Source of the DNA: Porticoccaceae bacterium
GTDB taxonomy: Bacteria; Pseudomonadota; Gammaproteobacteria; Pseudomonadales; Porticoccaceae
Direction of reading: 5' to 3'
NCBI GenBank assembly: GCA_003491845.1
Contig: DNBN01000327.1
Coordinates: forward strand, 419-5,592
DNA: 5,174 nt
The translations under genes were made by a program, and so were the position numbers. The notes below the pieces were generated by a model. That model had not been told where the DNA came from, ran no database searches, and saw only the letters and a program-made list of their open reading frames with translations. This document shows, piece after piece, positions 1 to 5,174 of this stretch. Numbering within the stretch: position 1 is the stretch's first letter; each line of letters starts with the position of its first letter.

Positions 1-50
1 AAATTGGTCAGTACACTACTAGAATAATAAGTCGCCAAGACAGGATTCAA

Positions 51-56
51 AGAGGG
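51..56 (+). promoter_or_regulatory. Ribosome binding site of the acyl-CoA synthetase gene
   Basis: A purine-rich AGAGGG lies 9 nt upstream of the ATG at 66, a normal Shine-Dalgarno distance. It matters because the synthetase frame stays open to the left edge of the window, so no upstream stop codon fixes the start. This site and the match of the N-terminus to the usual family length both favour ATG 66. An AT-rich TAGAAT at 20-25 resembles a -10 box, but its -35 region would fall outside the window. A different frame ends at a TAA at 25-27 and could be the tail of an upstream gene, which cannot be tested here. Confidence 0.6.
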
Positions 57-65
57 ACATACAAT

Positions 66-1634
66 ATGATTGCGCTGGATAAACTGAACTGTGTGGCGGA
101 CATAAGCCGACATCAAGCAACAATAAATGGAAGCCGGGTTGCTCAAATCTTTGAAGATAGAAAAACAACCTATAGTCAACTAGACACTCGTGCAAGTCAG
201 GTAGCTAACGGGCTAATCAATGCAGGATGTGCTCCAGGATCACGTATTGGCTATTTAGGTAAAAATAGCGATTACTATTTTGAGGTTATGTCCGGTACAG
301 CAAAAGCCAACGTGGTTATCGCTGGAGTTAATTGGCGCCTAGCGGTGCCCGAAGTTGAATATATACTAAACGATGCCTGTGTAGAGATACTTTTTGTCGG
401 AGCAGAATTCTACGATATGGTCATGCAGTTAGTACCTAATTTACCGGCAATCTCTCAAATCATCGCGATAGACGGCAACCATCATAAGTGGGTAGATTAT
501 TGCCAATGGCGCGATAGTCAAAATACTGAAGACCCCCTGTTACCCATATCGTTAGAAGACGACGTTTTGCAACTATACACAAGTGGTACAACTGGTCATC
601 CAAAAGGTGTTCAGCTGACCAATGGCAACTATCTGGATGTTCTTGACCAAGCCGCTAACGGCGGATGGGGTGACTGGGACGAGGGCGAGGCTAGTATTGT
701 GGCTATGCCGATCTTTCACGTAGCTGGAGTTAATGTCGGCGTTGTGGGACTTGCCCAAGGATTAGTCAATGTTGTACTTAAAGATGTTGATCCAGTCGTT
801 ATTCTTGATCTTTTAGAAAAATATCGAGTTAAGTATGCTTTCTTTGTCCCCGCAGTAATTCTATTTCTAAACAGCATTCCAGGAGTGCGTGATCGAGATT
901 TCTCTAATCTAGATTTTTTGTTGTATGGTGCAAGTCCAATTTCAGAAGATGTACTACTTACAGCAAAAAACATTTTTAAATGTAACTTCTGTCAAGTCTA
1001 TGGTCTTACAGAAACCTGTGGAGCAGGCACTATATTGCCTCCAGAAGATCATGATCCAGCACGAGGTAAACTTCGCTCCTGCGGCAAGGCGGCACCTACT
1101 GCCGAGGTTCGTATTCTTGATAGCGACGGATCCATTTTAGCGCCTAATCAGGTGGGTGAAATCACTTATCGATCTAAAAGCCTGATGAAAGGTTATTGGA
1201 ACAATCCCGAGGCTACAGCCAAAACGATACAAAATGGATGGTTTTTCACAGGTGATGCCGGCTATATGGACGAAGAAGGTTATCTATATATTCATGACAG
1301 GATTAAAGATATGATTGTCTCAGGCGGTGAAAATATCTACCCCGCAGAAGTTGAAAATGCGCTCTTTGACCATGTTGCGGTGGGCGATGTTGCCGTTATT
1401 GGAGTGCCAGATGACAAATGGGGCGAAGCTGTCAAAGCTGTAGTGGTTCTCAAACCCGGCGCAACCGCCACTGAGGAAGATCTAATTGCCCATACTCGCT
1501 CTAAAATTGCCGGTTACAAGATTCCTAAAAGTATTGACTTTACCGACACACTACCTAGAAACCCCACTGGTAAGTTACTTAAACGAGAGCTAAGAAAACC
1601 CTATTGGCAAAGTAAAAACCGGCAAATTAACTAA
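66..1634 (+). CDS. AMP-forming acyl-CoA synthetase (fatty acid--CoA ligase, FadD-like)
   Basis: This 522-residue protein belongs to the adenylate-forming (ANL) superfamily. The family activates a carboxylic acid with ATP to an acyl-adenylate and then transfers the acyl group to CoA in the cytoplasm. The core motifs are all visible and in order: the phosphate-binding loop YTSGTTGHPKG at 171-181, MPIFHVAG at 214-221, the adenine-site motif VYGLTETCG at 311-319, GWFFTGDAG at 391-399 with its ribose-binding Asp, the hinge region DRIKDMIVSGGENIYP at 411-426, and the C-terminal PTGK at 500-503 with the catalytic Lys503. The large N-terminal domain (about 1-410) and small C-terminal domain (about 411-510) are both complete, and the length is normal for medium/long-chain FadD13-like ligases. 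The chain length or aromatic nature of the substrate cannot be read from the sequence. No degradation partner gene lies beside it on this strand. The family is certain, the substrate is not. Confidence 0.95.
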   Translation: MIALDKLNCVADISRHQATINGSRVAQIFEDRKTTYSQLDTRASQVANGLINAGCAPGSRIGYLGKNSDYYFEVMSGTAKANVVIAGVNWRLAVPEVEYILNDACVEILFVGAEFYDMVMQLVPNLPAISQIIAIDGNHHKWVDYCQWRDSQNTEDPLLPISLEDDVLQLYTSGTTGHPKGVQLTNGNYLDVLDQAANGGWGDWDEGEASIVAMPIFHVAGVNVGVVGLAQGLVNVVLKDVDPVVILDLLEKYRVKYAFFVPAVILFLNSIPGVRDRDFSNLDFLLYGASPISEDVLLTAKNIFKCNFCQVYGLTETCGAGTILPPEDHDPARGKLRSCGKAAPTAEVRILDSDGSILAPNQVGEITYRSKSLMKGYWNNPEATAKTIQNGWFFTGDAGYMDEEGYLYIHDRIKDMIVSGGENIYPAEVENALFDHVAVGDVAVIGVPDDKWGEAVKAVVVLKPGATATEEDLIAHTRSKIAGYKIPKSIDFTDTLPRNPTGKLLKRELRKPYWQSKNRQIN

Positions 1635-1675
1635 CACAACCCTAGTTAAACGCCTGTATTTAAAGTGCTGTATTT

Positions 1676-1704
1676 GGTGATTTAACATCAACCGCTAAAC
1701 TTTT
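1676..1704 (+). terminator. Possible weak terminator after the acyl-CoA synthetase gene
   Basis: GGTGAT at 1676-1681 can pair with ATCaACC at 1687-1693, giving six base pairs with one bulged A around a 5-nt loop. A run of only four T follows at 1701-1704. It starts 41 nt after the stop codon of the synthetase gene. The stem is short and the T-tract is weak and set back, so Rho-dependent termination, or termination further on at the 2053-2115 structure, is equally plausible. Confidence 0.2.
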
Positions 1705-1730
1705 GACACATCAAATCAAATTAGTATTAC
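1703..1730 (+). promoter_or_regulatory. Candidate sigma70 promoter in the gap
   Basis: A perfect -35 hexamer TTGACA at 1703-1708 is followed after 16 bp by TATTAC at 1725-1730, a 4-of-6 match to the -10 consensus. Transcription would start near 1737 and run rightward through the palindrome and tandem repeats toward the inverted repeat at 2053-2106. No well-supported gene lies downstream on this strand. It is either the promoter of a small RNA or very small ORF, or a chance match in AT-rich DNA. Confidence 0.3.
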
Positions 1731-1779
1731 AAGACGTATAAACAAGATGACTGAAGTGATAGTTCCAACTCCTATTGAT

Positions 1780-1797
1780 AACGAACATCTGTTCGTT
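1780..1797. repeat. 18-bp near-perfect palindrome, operator-like
   Basis: AACGAACA at 1780-1787 and TGTTCGTT at 1790-1797 are exact reverse complements separated by TC. The inner 14 bases have the form CGAAC-N4-GTTCG, the pattern known for the LexA/DinR box of Firmicutes, whereas gammaproteobacterial LexA boxes are CTGT-N8-ACAG. It lies about 45 nt downstream of the expected start of the candidate promoter and inside the 22-codon open frame. As RNA it could form a 7-bp hairpin with a 4-nt loop, but no T-tract follows. The dyad is certain; that it is a protein binding site is inference. Confidence 0.55.
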
Positions 1798-1848
1798 GCA
1801 CAAATTCGCCGCTAATAAATTAAGGAATAAATCGCAATTCTTCAAAAA

Positions 1849-1878
1849 AGATCAACCAAGATCAACCAAGATCAACAA
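1849..1878 (+). repeat. Three tandem copies of a 10-bp unit (AGATCAACCA)
   Basis: The units at 1849-1858 and 1859-1868 are identical, and the third at 1869-1878 differs at one base (AGATCAACAA). The 10-bp period is close to one helical turn, so the copies would sit on the same face of the DNA. Such an array could be a set of repeated protein contacts or simply a slippage tract. It is not a multiple of three, which fits non-coding DNA. Confidence 0.85.
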
Positions 1879-2052
1879 ATAATGACCAAACTCCACTAAC
1901 TTCAGTACCTCCACCGCAATCACCGACAGCAAAAACAAGCATTAATGTTGGACATATAGTGCAATATTTTTACATCCTAGCGCCACTAAATACTATTTAA
2001 TGGGGTTAACGTAGGCCCGACTGATTTCAGCTGTAAAAGTACTAACGGAAAC

Positions 2053-2115
2053 CAACTAGAATAGACCCTATAGCAGTGTTCACATTAGCACATCTATTCT
2101 AAGTTGCACTTTTTT
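2053..2115 (+). terminator. Long imperfect inverted repeat followed by a T6 tract, candidate terminator
   Basis: TAGAATAGA at 2057-2065 is the exact reverse complement of TCTATTCTA at 2093-2101. Four further pairs (CAAC at 2053-2056 with GTTG at 2103-2106) extend it to 13 pairs with a single bulged A at 2102. The spacer is 27 nt. On the plus strand the stem is followed by CAC and then six T at 2110-2115, as in an intrinsic terminator, although the stem is AT-rich and the loop long. It would end rightward transcripts from the synthetase gene or from the 1703 promoter before they enter the convergent lipoprotein gene. On the minus strand no T-run follows, so it is a poor terminator for that gene. 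Confidence 0.4.
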
Positions 2116-2116
2116 G
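2098..2116 (+). repeat. Direct repeat flanking the CotH lipoprotein gene, left copy
   Basis: This 19-nt stretch shares TCTA and then an uninterrupted TTGCACTTTTT with 4008-4026, with small differences between the two blocks and one extra T in this copy. It overlaps the right arm of the inverted repeat at 2053-2106. The two copies lie at equal distance (47 nt) from the two ends of the CotH gene and in the same orientation. Part of the match is a T-run, so the significance is limited. Confidence 0.35.
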
Positions 2117-2163
2117 ACTCTCCTTGAAAATTTCACTCCACAGGCATATCGCCAAGTCTTAAC

Positions 2164-3960
2164 TCATAAGGTAGCTAGGGCCTCTTCTAACCAAGCCATC
2201 CTATTAATATACCAGCTCTTCAAATGCTCCACTTCTTCTTGGTAGGTATCAAATACCACTGGATTAGGCCAAACATAGGTACCCAATGTTTGCCATTTAT
2301 CATCATTTTCTTGCTGTGCCCAACGCAACTGTTCAGCATAGGCGTCTATTTTAGATAAGATAAAACCTTGGTTTTCCATAAAATATGAGAAGCGCGCATT
2401 GACCAGCTGCACAAAGTTAGGGTCCTCAAACAAACGGCTATACCATGGGTGATATTTAACCCAGAAACCTTCTGTATATTGACTGTCAGCATAATCAACG
2501 TTTCCAAAAGACAAGTCAAAGTCCCACAGCGGACCCATTTTGATAAGCTCACCAGGGCTTAAATGTAAATATATGCTAGAGAAAAATTGGGAATCAACAT
2601 TTTTTGTTATTTCGCTGATAAGATACCAATCAATAAAACTATCCAAGTCAATGTGTGTCGCATATCCTTGGGTTTGGCTTTTGAAATTATCACCAAACAG
2701 ATCATCTTCAAAGGCATGGATCATGTTTTTGATATACATAAACTGACTACTTCCTGCAGTCAGTTCGGGTTCTTTAATGTTCACTAGAAATTTATCTGTG
2801 GCATTACTTTCAAAATAAACATCATCAGGATCAAGCCTAAATACTTGATCAAGTTCCAACAAGAAGCCCGTGTCACCTAATGCTACTCTATTGTCACCTT
2901 CCTCCACTTTTTGCGTAATATTATAGGTTCCATTGTATTCATTGTTAATAAAGACTTCTGCGAACCGCCCTTGCGGTGTCCAATCTAAATTGCTTATATA
3001 ACCCATCTCAAATGCTATTTTATTACGGAGCATAGTCTTGTCTGAATACTCAGCAAGAAATAACCATTTTTTGTCTTTGGGCATACCCAGAAATTTGGCC
3101 TTATCGCTTAATTTCATCTGAAATGGCTTTTTTGGGTGAAGGTCCCAGGTAGAATTACCTCGACCACGAATTTTCATATCAACCAGATCAACGTCATCAG
3201 TTTGTCGCCCCCCTAACACAGAGGTTTGTCCAACCACATAATCATCTTTTGACTGAATAGGCCTTTCATCATTGGTCGAAAGATAAACAACTGGAAGACC
3301 CGTGAACACCGCAAGATCAACCGTATAATCTGCCACTTGACCATTGGAAGACTCAAGACGATAGATTACAGGCTGGGTGAAATTATTAGCGGTGATGGTA
3401 CTTTCTTGTTTATCATCAGCAACAGTAATCGACGTGCCTTGATACTCAAAAGTCGCTTTCAGTTGCGAAACATCAACCACCGTTGGGGTGCGCCCAGTAA
3501 TTTGTTGATCAATAATCGATAGCGTTATGTCGTCCATTAAATTTGGGTTATGTTCGGTTAAAAAGGTGAATGTTGTAATCTCAGGTGGCGCATCCGCGAC
3601 ATCTAAAATAGTCACCGTAATCCTTTGTTCTGTTGAAGCGACTCCATCAGTTGCGACCACTGTCGCGCTATAGGTTGATCGCATCTCATAGTCAGGTGCT
3701 GAAGTAAAAGTAAGAACTCCGTCATCGTTCCCAATACTAATATCTGTTCCTGAAATACTAAAAGTGATAGTGTCACTATCGTCATCTCGAGCTACTACTG
3801 TGCCTATCATTAGTTGATTCTCTTCCACGCTAAATAGCCCGGAAGAAACAAATATTGGTGCCCTGTTAACCGCCGAAGTAGATGACCCTGAGCCTCCACA
3901 TGCAGACAATACTGCACTAACAAAAATGACTAAAATAACCGTAACGGACTGTTTTATCAT
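2164..3960 (-). CDS. Lipoprotein with cadherin-like repeat and CotH kinase-like domain
   Basis: This 598-residue protein is probably exported. Residues 1-20 form a lipoprotein signal peptide: Lys3, a hydrophobic core, then the lipobox LSAC with Cys21 as the lipidation site and a Gly/Ser-rich linker after it. About residues 34-121 look like one cadherin repeat, with VEEN at 45-48, an acidic DDDSD at 59-63, PDYE at 89-92, ATDG at 103-106 and Asp120; these are typical calcium-binding positions. About 127-218 is a second beta-rich domain resembling the DUF5018-like modules of surface lipoproteins. From about 223 to the end comes a CotH domain, with RGRGNSTW at 265-272, KKPFQMKL at 277-284, AEYSDKTMLRNK at 303-314 and WDFDLSFG at 479-486. 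In Bacillus, CotH is an atypical kinase that phosphorylates spore-coat proteins. In this protein the role is unknown; modification or binding of surface proteins is an inference. It appears to be a single-gene unit, convergent with the synthetase gene. An internal start is unlikely because it would lose the signal peptide. Confidence 0.92.
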   Translation of the reverse strand: MIKQSVTVILVIFVSAVLSACGGSGSSTSAVNRAPIFVSSGLFSVEENQLMIGTVVARDDDSDTITFSISGTDISIGNDDGVLTFTSAPDYEMRSTYSATVVATDGVASTEQRITVTILDVADAPPEITTFTFLTEHNPNLMDDITLSIIDQQITGRTPTVVDVSQLKATFEYQGTSITVADDKQESTITANNFTQPVIYRLESSNGQVADYTVDLAVFTGLPVVYLSTNDERPIQSKDDYVVGQTSVLGGRQTDDVDLVDMKIRGRGNSTWDLHPKKPFQMKLSDKAKFLGMPKDKKWLFLAEYSDKTMLRNKIAFEMGYISNLDWTPQGRFAEVFINNEYNGTYNITQKVEEGDNRVALGDTGFLLELDQVFRLDPDDVYFESNATDKFLVNIKEPELTAGSSQFMYIKNMIHAFEDDLFGDNFKSQTQGYATHIDLDSFIDWYLISEITKNVDSQFFSSIYLHLSPGELIKMGPLWDFDLSFGNVDYADSQYTEGFWVKYHPWYSRLFEDPNFVQLVNARFSYFMENQGFILSKIDAYAEQLRWAQQENDDKWQTLGTYVWPNPVVFDTYQEEVEHLKSWYINRMAWLEEALATL

Positions 3961-3968
3961 AATTTCAT

Positions 3969-3972
3969 CTCT
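3969..3972 (-). promoter_or_regulatory. Weak ribosome binding site of the CotH lipoprotein gene
   Basis: Read on the minus strand, AGAG lies 8 nt before the ATG at 3960-3958, giving a modest Shine-Dalgarno. An overlapping upstream ATG (3968-3966) opens a different frame that stops after two codons, so it does not compete as a real start. The signal peptide beginning at the chosen ATG supports this start. No clear -35/-10 pair could be fixed for this gene; the AT-rich stretch at 4031-4050 is the most likely place. Confidence 0.4.
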
Positions 3973-4007
3973 GAATAATATTCTGCTTACACACTAAACT
4001 TAAGCCG

Positions 4008-4026
4008 TCTAGGATTGCACTTTTTG
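4008..4026 (+). repeat. Direct repeat flanking the CotH lipoprotein gene, right copy
   Basis: This is the second copy of the 19-nt imperfect repeat also found at 2098-2116, sharing TCTA and TTGCACTTTTT. It lies 47 nt upstream of the CotH start codon, in its presumed 5' region. The interval between the two copies is about 1.9 kb and holds only the CotH gene. It could mark the edge of an inserted segment, but the match is short and low-complexity at one end. Confidence 0.35.
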
Positions 4027-4356
4027 TTGGGAAATATAATATTTATAGAAACAATCGAACCATGTACATATACCTACAGTTTAACCAATCTTATTTAGAT
4101 GCAACCTATGTGTGCATGAGAATAATCAAAGCTAGTAAACTGCGTACTTGTTATAGATTGTCAGTCAACTTAAAAAAATCTACAAAAACGACATCATTAG
4201 TGCTATCGGTCATCTATGAGCAATGTCGTTTATGTATATTTAAATCTAAGTCGCCGATGAAATTAACCATGGACTCGTCTCTAACGTGGCTTTTGATGGT
4301 TACACTAACTAAATTTTATGCCATAAGGCTATAATAATGGGCAGCTCCATTTGTTT

Positions 4357-4386
4357 TTGACTAAAAATTACAAATATTCTGATAAT
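4357..4386 (+). promoter_or_regulatory. Candidate plus-strand promoter facing the dioxygenase 3' end
   Basis: TTGACT at 4357-4362 and GATAAT at 4381-4386 are each 5-of-6 matches to the sigma70 hexamers, with an 18-bp spacer. Transcription would start near 4393 and run antisense into the dioxygenase gene from 4459 on. No plus-strand gene follows. Such matches occur by chance in AT-rich spacers, so this is a weak call. Confidence 0.25.
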
Positions 4387-4458
4387 TGAGTATAGCCAGA
4401 CTAGAGACCCCACATTGTTCGCACCTTAAACGTTTTGAAAAGTAGTCTATCAAGTCAA

Positions 4459-5174
4459 TCAGGCTACTAATGATGCCAATACTCGACGCTGACCTTCAAA
4501 TGGATGCCTACCGTGCATAGCAACTAAATTATCTAATAGCGCAATATCACCGGTCTGCCAAGGAATGTCAAAGATCAGCCTATCGGCCAAGTTGATCACT
4601 ACTGCCATATCGGAGTTACTGATAGGCGAATTATCACCAAAGCAAATAGACTTTCCACTACTGTTACGAGCATCCTGCCAGCCTCTAAAGGCGGCAATCA
4701 ATTGATTAAAGAAAACTTTTCGACCATCAGGGAGCGTCTTAATCGCCGGCAATACCGGAGTTACAACACTCAATGAACCATCACTCTGCCACTGCCAGTC
4801 ATAGTCCAATCGTTTCAGCTTAACTTCTGCTTCAGCTTGAGTTGCAGCACTAAGAGTACTCGCCCAGCTGCGCCCCTGGCCTGATGCCAAGTCATTTTCT
4901 AGCGGCATAGTTTGCGAGTAACGAAGACCCTTCTCCCTGCAAGACAAAACAAAGTTTGGAATTTCTTGCTCAAGCTGCTCTAACAAAACGTCAGAACGAC
5001 AAATAGGCGTAGCGCCACCTGACTCAGACGCTTGCTCACAAAAGAAAAACAGCTTAGACGGATAAATAGGCGTTTGTGCCATCTCATGATGAAGGAAGAT
5101 AGAAACAGACGGCGGCGCTTCATTTGCTGTGAATACCAAATCAGTCCGGTTATGCCTTACTGCATTAGACAATG
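4459..5174 (-). CDS. TauD/TfdA-family Fe(II)/2-oxoglutarate dioxygenase, SyrP-like (N-terminus outside window)
   Basis: The visible 237 residues are the C-terminal part of a TauD/TfdA-type oxygenase, a cytoplasmic enzyme class that couples oxidation of 2-oxoglutarate to hydroxylation of a substrate. The iron ligands can be placed. LHHEMAQ carries the HxE pair (His28 and Glu30 of the visible part), and the distal histidine is in VAMHGRHPF (His220), followed ten residues later by Arg230, which fits the 2-oxoglutarate-binding Arg. The HxE form, the following YPSKLFFFCEQ, the GRSW at about 100-103 and the FNQ/FGD blocks resemble the SyrP branch, whose best known member hydroxylates aspartate for syringomycin. 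The frame runs off the right edge. The first in-frame start-like codon, TTG at 5172-5170, is not a believable start because roughly 90-100 N-terminal residues of the fold are still missing. Its substrate is unknown. No biosynthetic peptide-synthetase gene is in view, so a catabolic or tailoring role is equally open. Confidence 0.88.
   Translation of the reverse strand, partial: LSNAVRHNRTDLVFTANEAPPSVSIFLHHEMAQTPIYPSKLFFFCEQASESGGATPICRSDVLLEQLEQEIPNFVLSCREKGLRYSQTMPLENDLASGQGRSWASTLSAATQAEAEVKLKRLDYDWQWQSDGSLSVVTPVLPAIKTLPDGRKVFFNQLIAAFRGWQDARNSSGKSICFGDNSPISNSDMAVVINLADRLIFDIPWQTGDIALLDNLVAMHGRHPFEGQRRVLASLVA

Larger units (their letters stand above)
1635..2163. other. 529-bp gap without a convincing gene, rich in repeats and regulatory-like structure
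   Basis: This gap separates two convergent genes, where a short terminator region would be enough. It holds a possible weak terminator, a promoter-like TTGACA/TATTAC pair, a palindrome, tandem repeats and an inverted repeat ending in a T-tract; each has its own entry. Two short open stretches exist. One is a 22-codon ATG frame at 1747-1815 (+) with no Shine-Dalgarno. The other is a startless frame at 1824-1997 (+), whose translation is proline-rich and then hydrophobic and ends at TAA 1998-2000. Neither resembles a protein I know. The frame changes and the 10-bp repeat, which is not a multiple of three, argue against a live gene. A decayed gene or a non-coding transcript are both possible. 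Confidence 0.5.
3961..4458. other. 498-bp AT-rich gap without a credible gene
   Basis: This stretch contains the 5' region of the CotH gene and the 3' region of the dioxygenase gene, both on the minus strand. A 90-codon plus-strand open frame at 4062-4334 has no Shine-Dalgarno, few G at first codon positions and no recognisable motif, so I regard it as chance. AT-rich DNA at 4031-4050 is the likely promoter zone of the CotH gene. On the minus strand, just after the dioxygenase stop, AGTAG (4468-4464) can pair with CTACT (4445-4441) before a TTTT run, but the stem is too short to call a terminator. No tRNA, IS end or CRISPR-like array is seen. Confidence 0.6.

Noticed and set aside
3..65. Extension of the acyl-CoA synthetase frame upstream of ATG 66
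   Set aside because: The frame is open to the window edge, but the AGAGGG ribosome site and the usual N-terminal length of the family support ATG 66. The upstream translation does not look like protein.
573..1140. Overlapping open frames on both strands inside the acyl-CoA synthetase gene
   Set aside because: They lie wholly inside a gene with intact family motifs in another frame and have no motif of their own.
1747..1815. 22-codon ATG open frame on the plus strand, about 10 nt after the expected start of the candidate promoter
   Set aside because: There is no ribosome binding site and the product is too short to judge. The palindrome inside it is a better explanation for the sequence pattern. 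It is kept only as part of the gap description.
1824..2000. 58-codon startless plus-strand frame with a proline-rich then hydrophobic translation
   Set aside because: There is no usable start codon near its beginning, and it contains a 10-bp tandem repeat that shifts the frame between copies. No family resemblance was seen, and a gene remnant cannot be shown without relatives.
2346..3522. Short open frames inside the CotH lipoprotein gene
   Set aside because: They are shadows of a long, clearly coding frame whose domains are recognisable end to end.
4062..4334. 90-codon plus-strand open frame in the gap between the CotH and dioxygenase genes
   Set aside because: It has no Shine-Dalgarno, few G at first codon positions, many Cys and Leu codons typical of random AT-rich DNA, and no motif I recognise.
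66..5174. A joint biosynthetic cluster formed by the adenylate-forming ligase and the SyrP-like dioxygenase
   Set aside because: The two genes are on opposite strands about 2.8 kb apart, with an unrelated lipoprotein gene and two large gaps between them. The ligase looks like a fatty acyl-CoA synthetase and there is no carrier protein.

Overview
The window is a 5.2-kb piece of a bacterial genome of moderate, slightly AT-rich composition. It holds three recognisable genes and two gene-poor gaps of about 500 bp. A lipobox lipoprotein signal peptide, a FadD-type acyl-CoA ligase and a SyrP/TauD-like oxygenase suggest a Gram-negative heterotroph. A marine gammaproteobacterium is my best guess, but that is inference from gene style; no taxonomic marker is present.

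Layout. Positions 66-1634 (+) encode a complete AMP-forming acyl-CoA synthetase. Positions 1635-2163 hold no convincing gene. They do contain a sigma70-like promoter, a near-perfect 18-bp palindrome, three tandem 10-bp repeats, and a long inverted repeat followed by a T-tract, which together may mark a short non-coding transcript. Positions 2164-3960 (-) encode a lipoprotein with a cadherin-like repeat, a second beta-rich domain and a CotH-type kinase-like domain. Positions 3961-4458 are AT-rich, with one weak plus-strand promoter candidate and no credible gene. From 4459 to the right edge (-) lies the C-terminal part of a TauD/TfdA-family (SyrP-like) Fe(II)/2-oxoglutarate dioxygenase whose N-terminus is outside the window.

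How the genes relate. The synthetase and the lipoprotein gene converge. The dioxygenase gene is on the same strand as the lipoprotein gene and upstream of it, but 498 bp away, so an operon is unlikely. I see no shared pathway. The synthetase activates fatty or related carboxylic acids in the cytoplasm, the lipoprotein probably acts in the envelope, and the dioxygenase hydroxylates an unknown small molecule. The window looks like ordinary chromosome with independent single-gene units. The CotH lipoprotein architecture and the structured 1635-2163 gap most deserve a second look. I found no clear evidence of a new multi-gene system.
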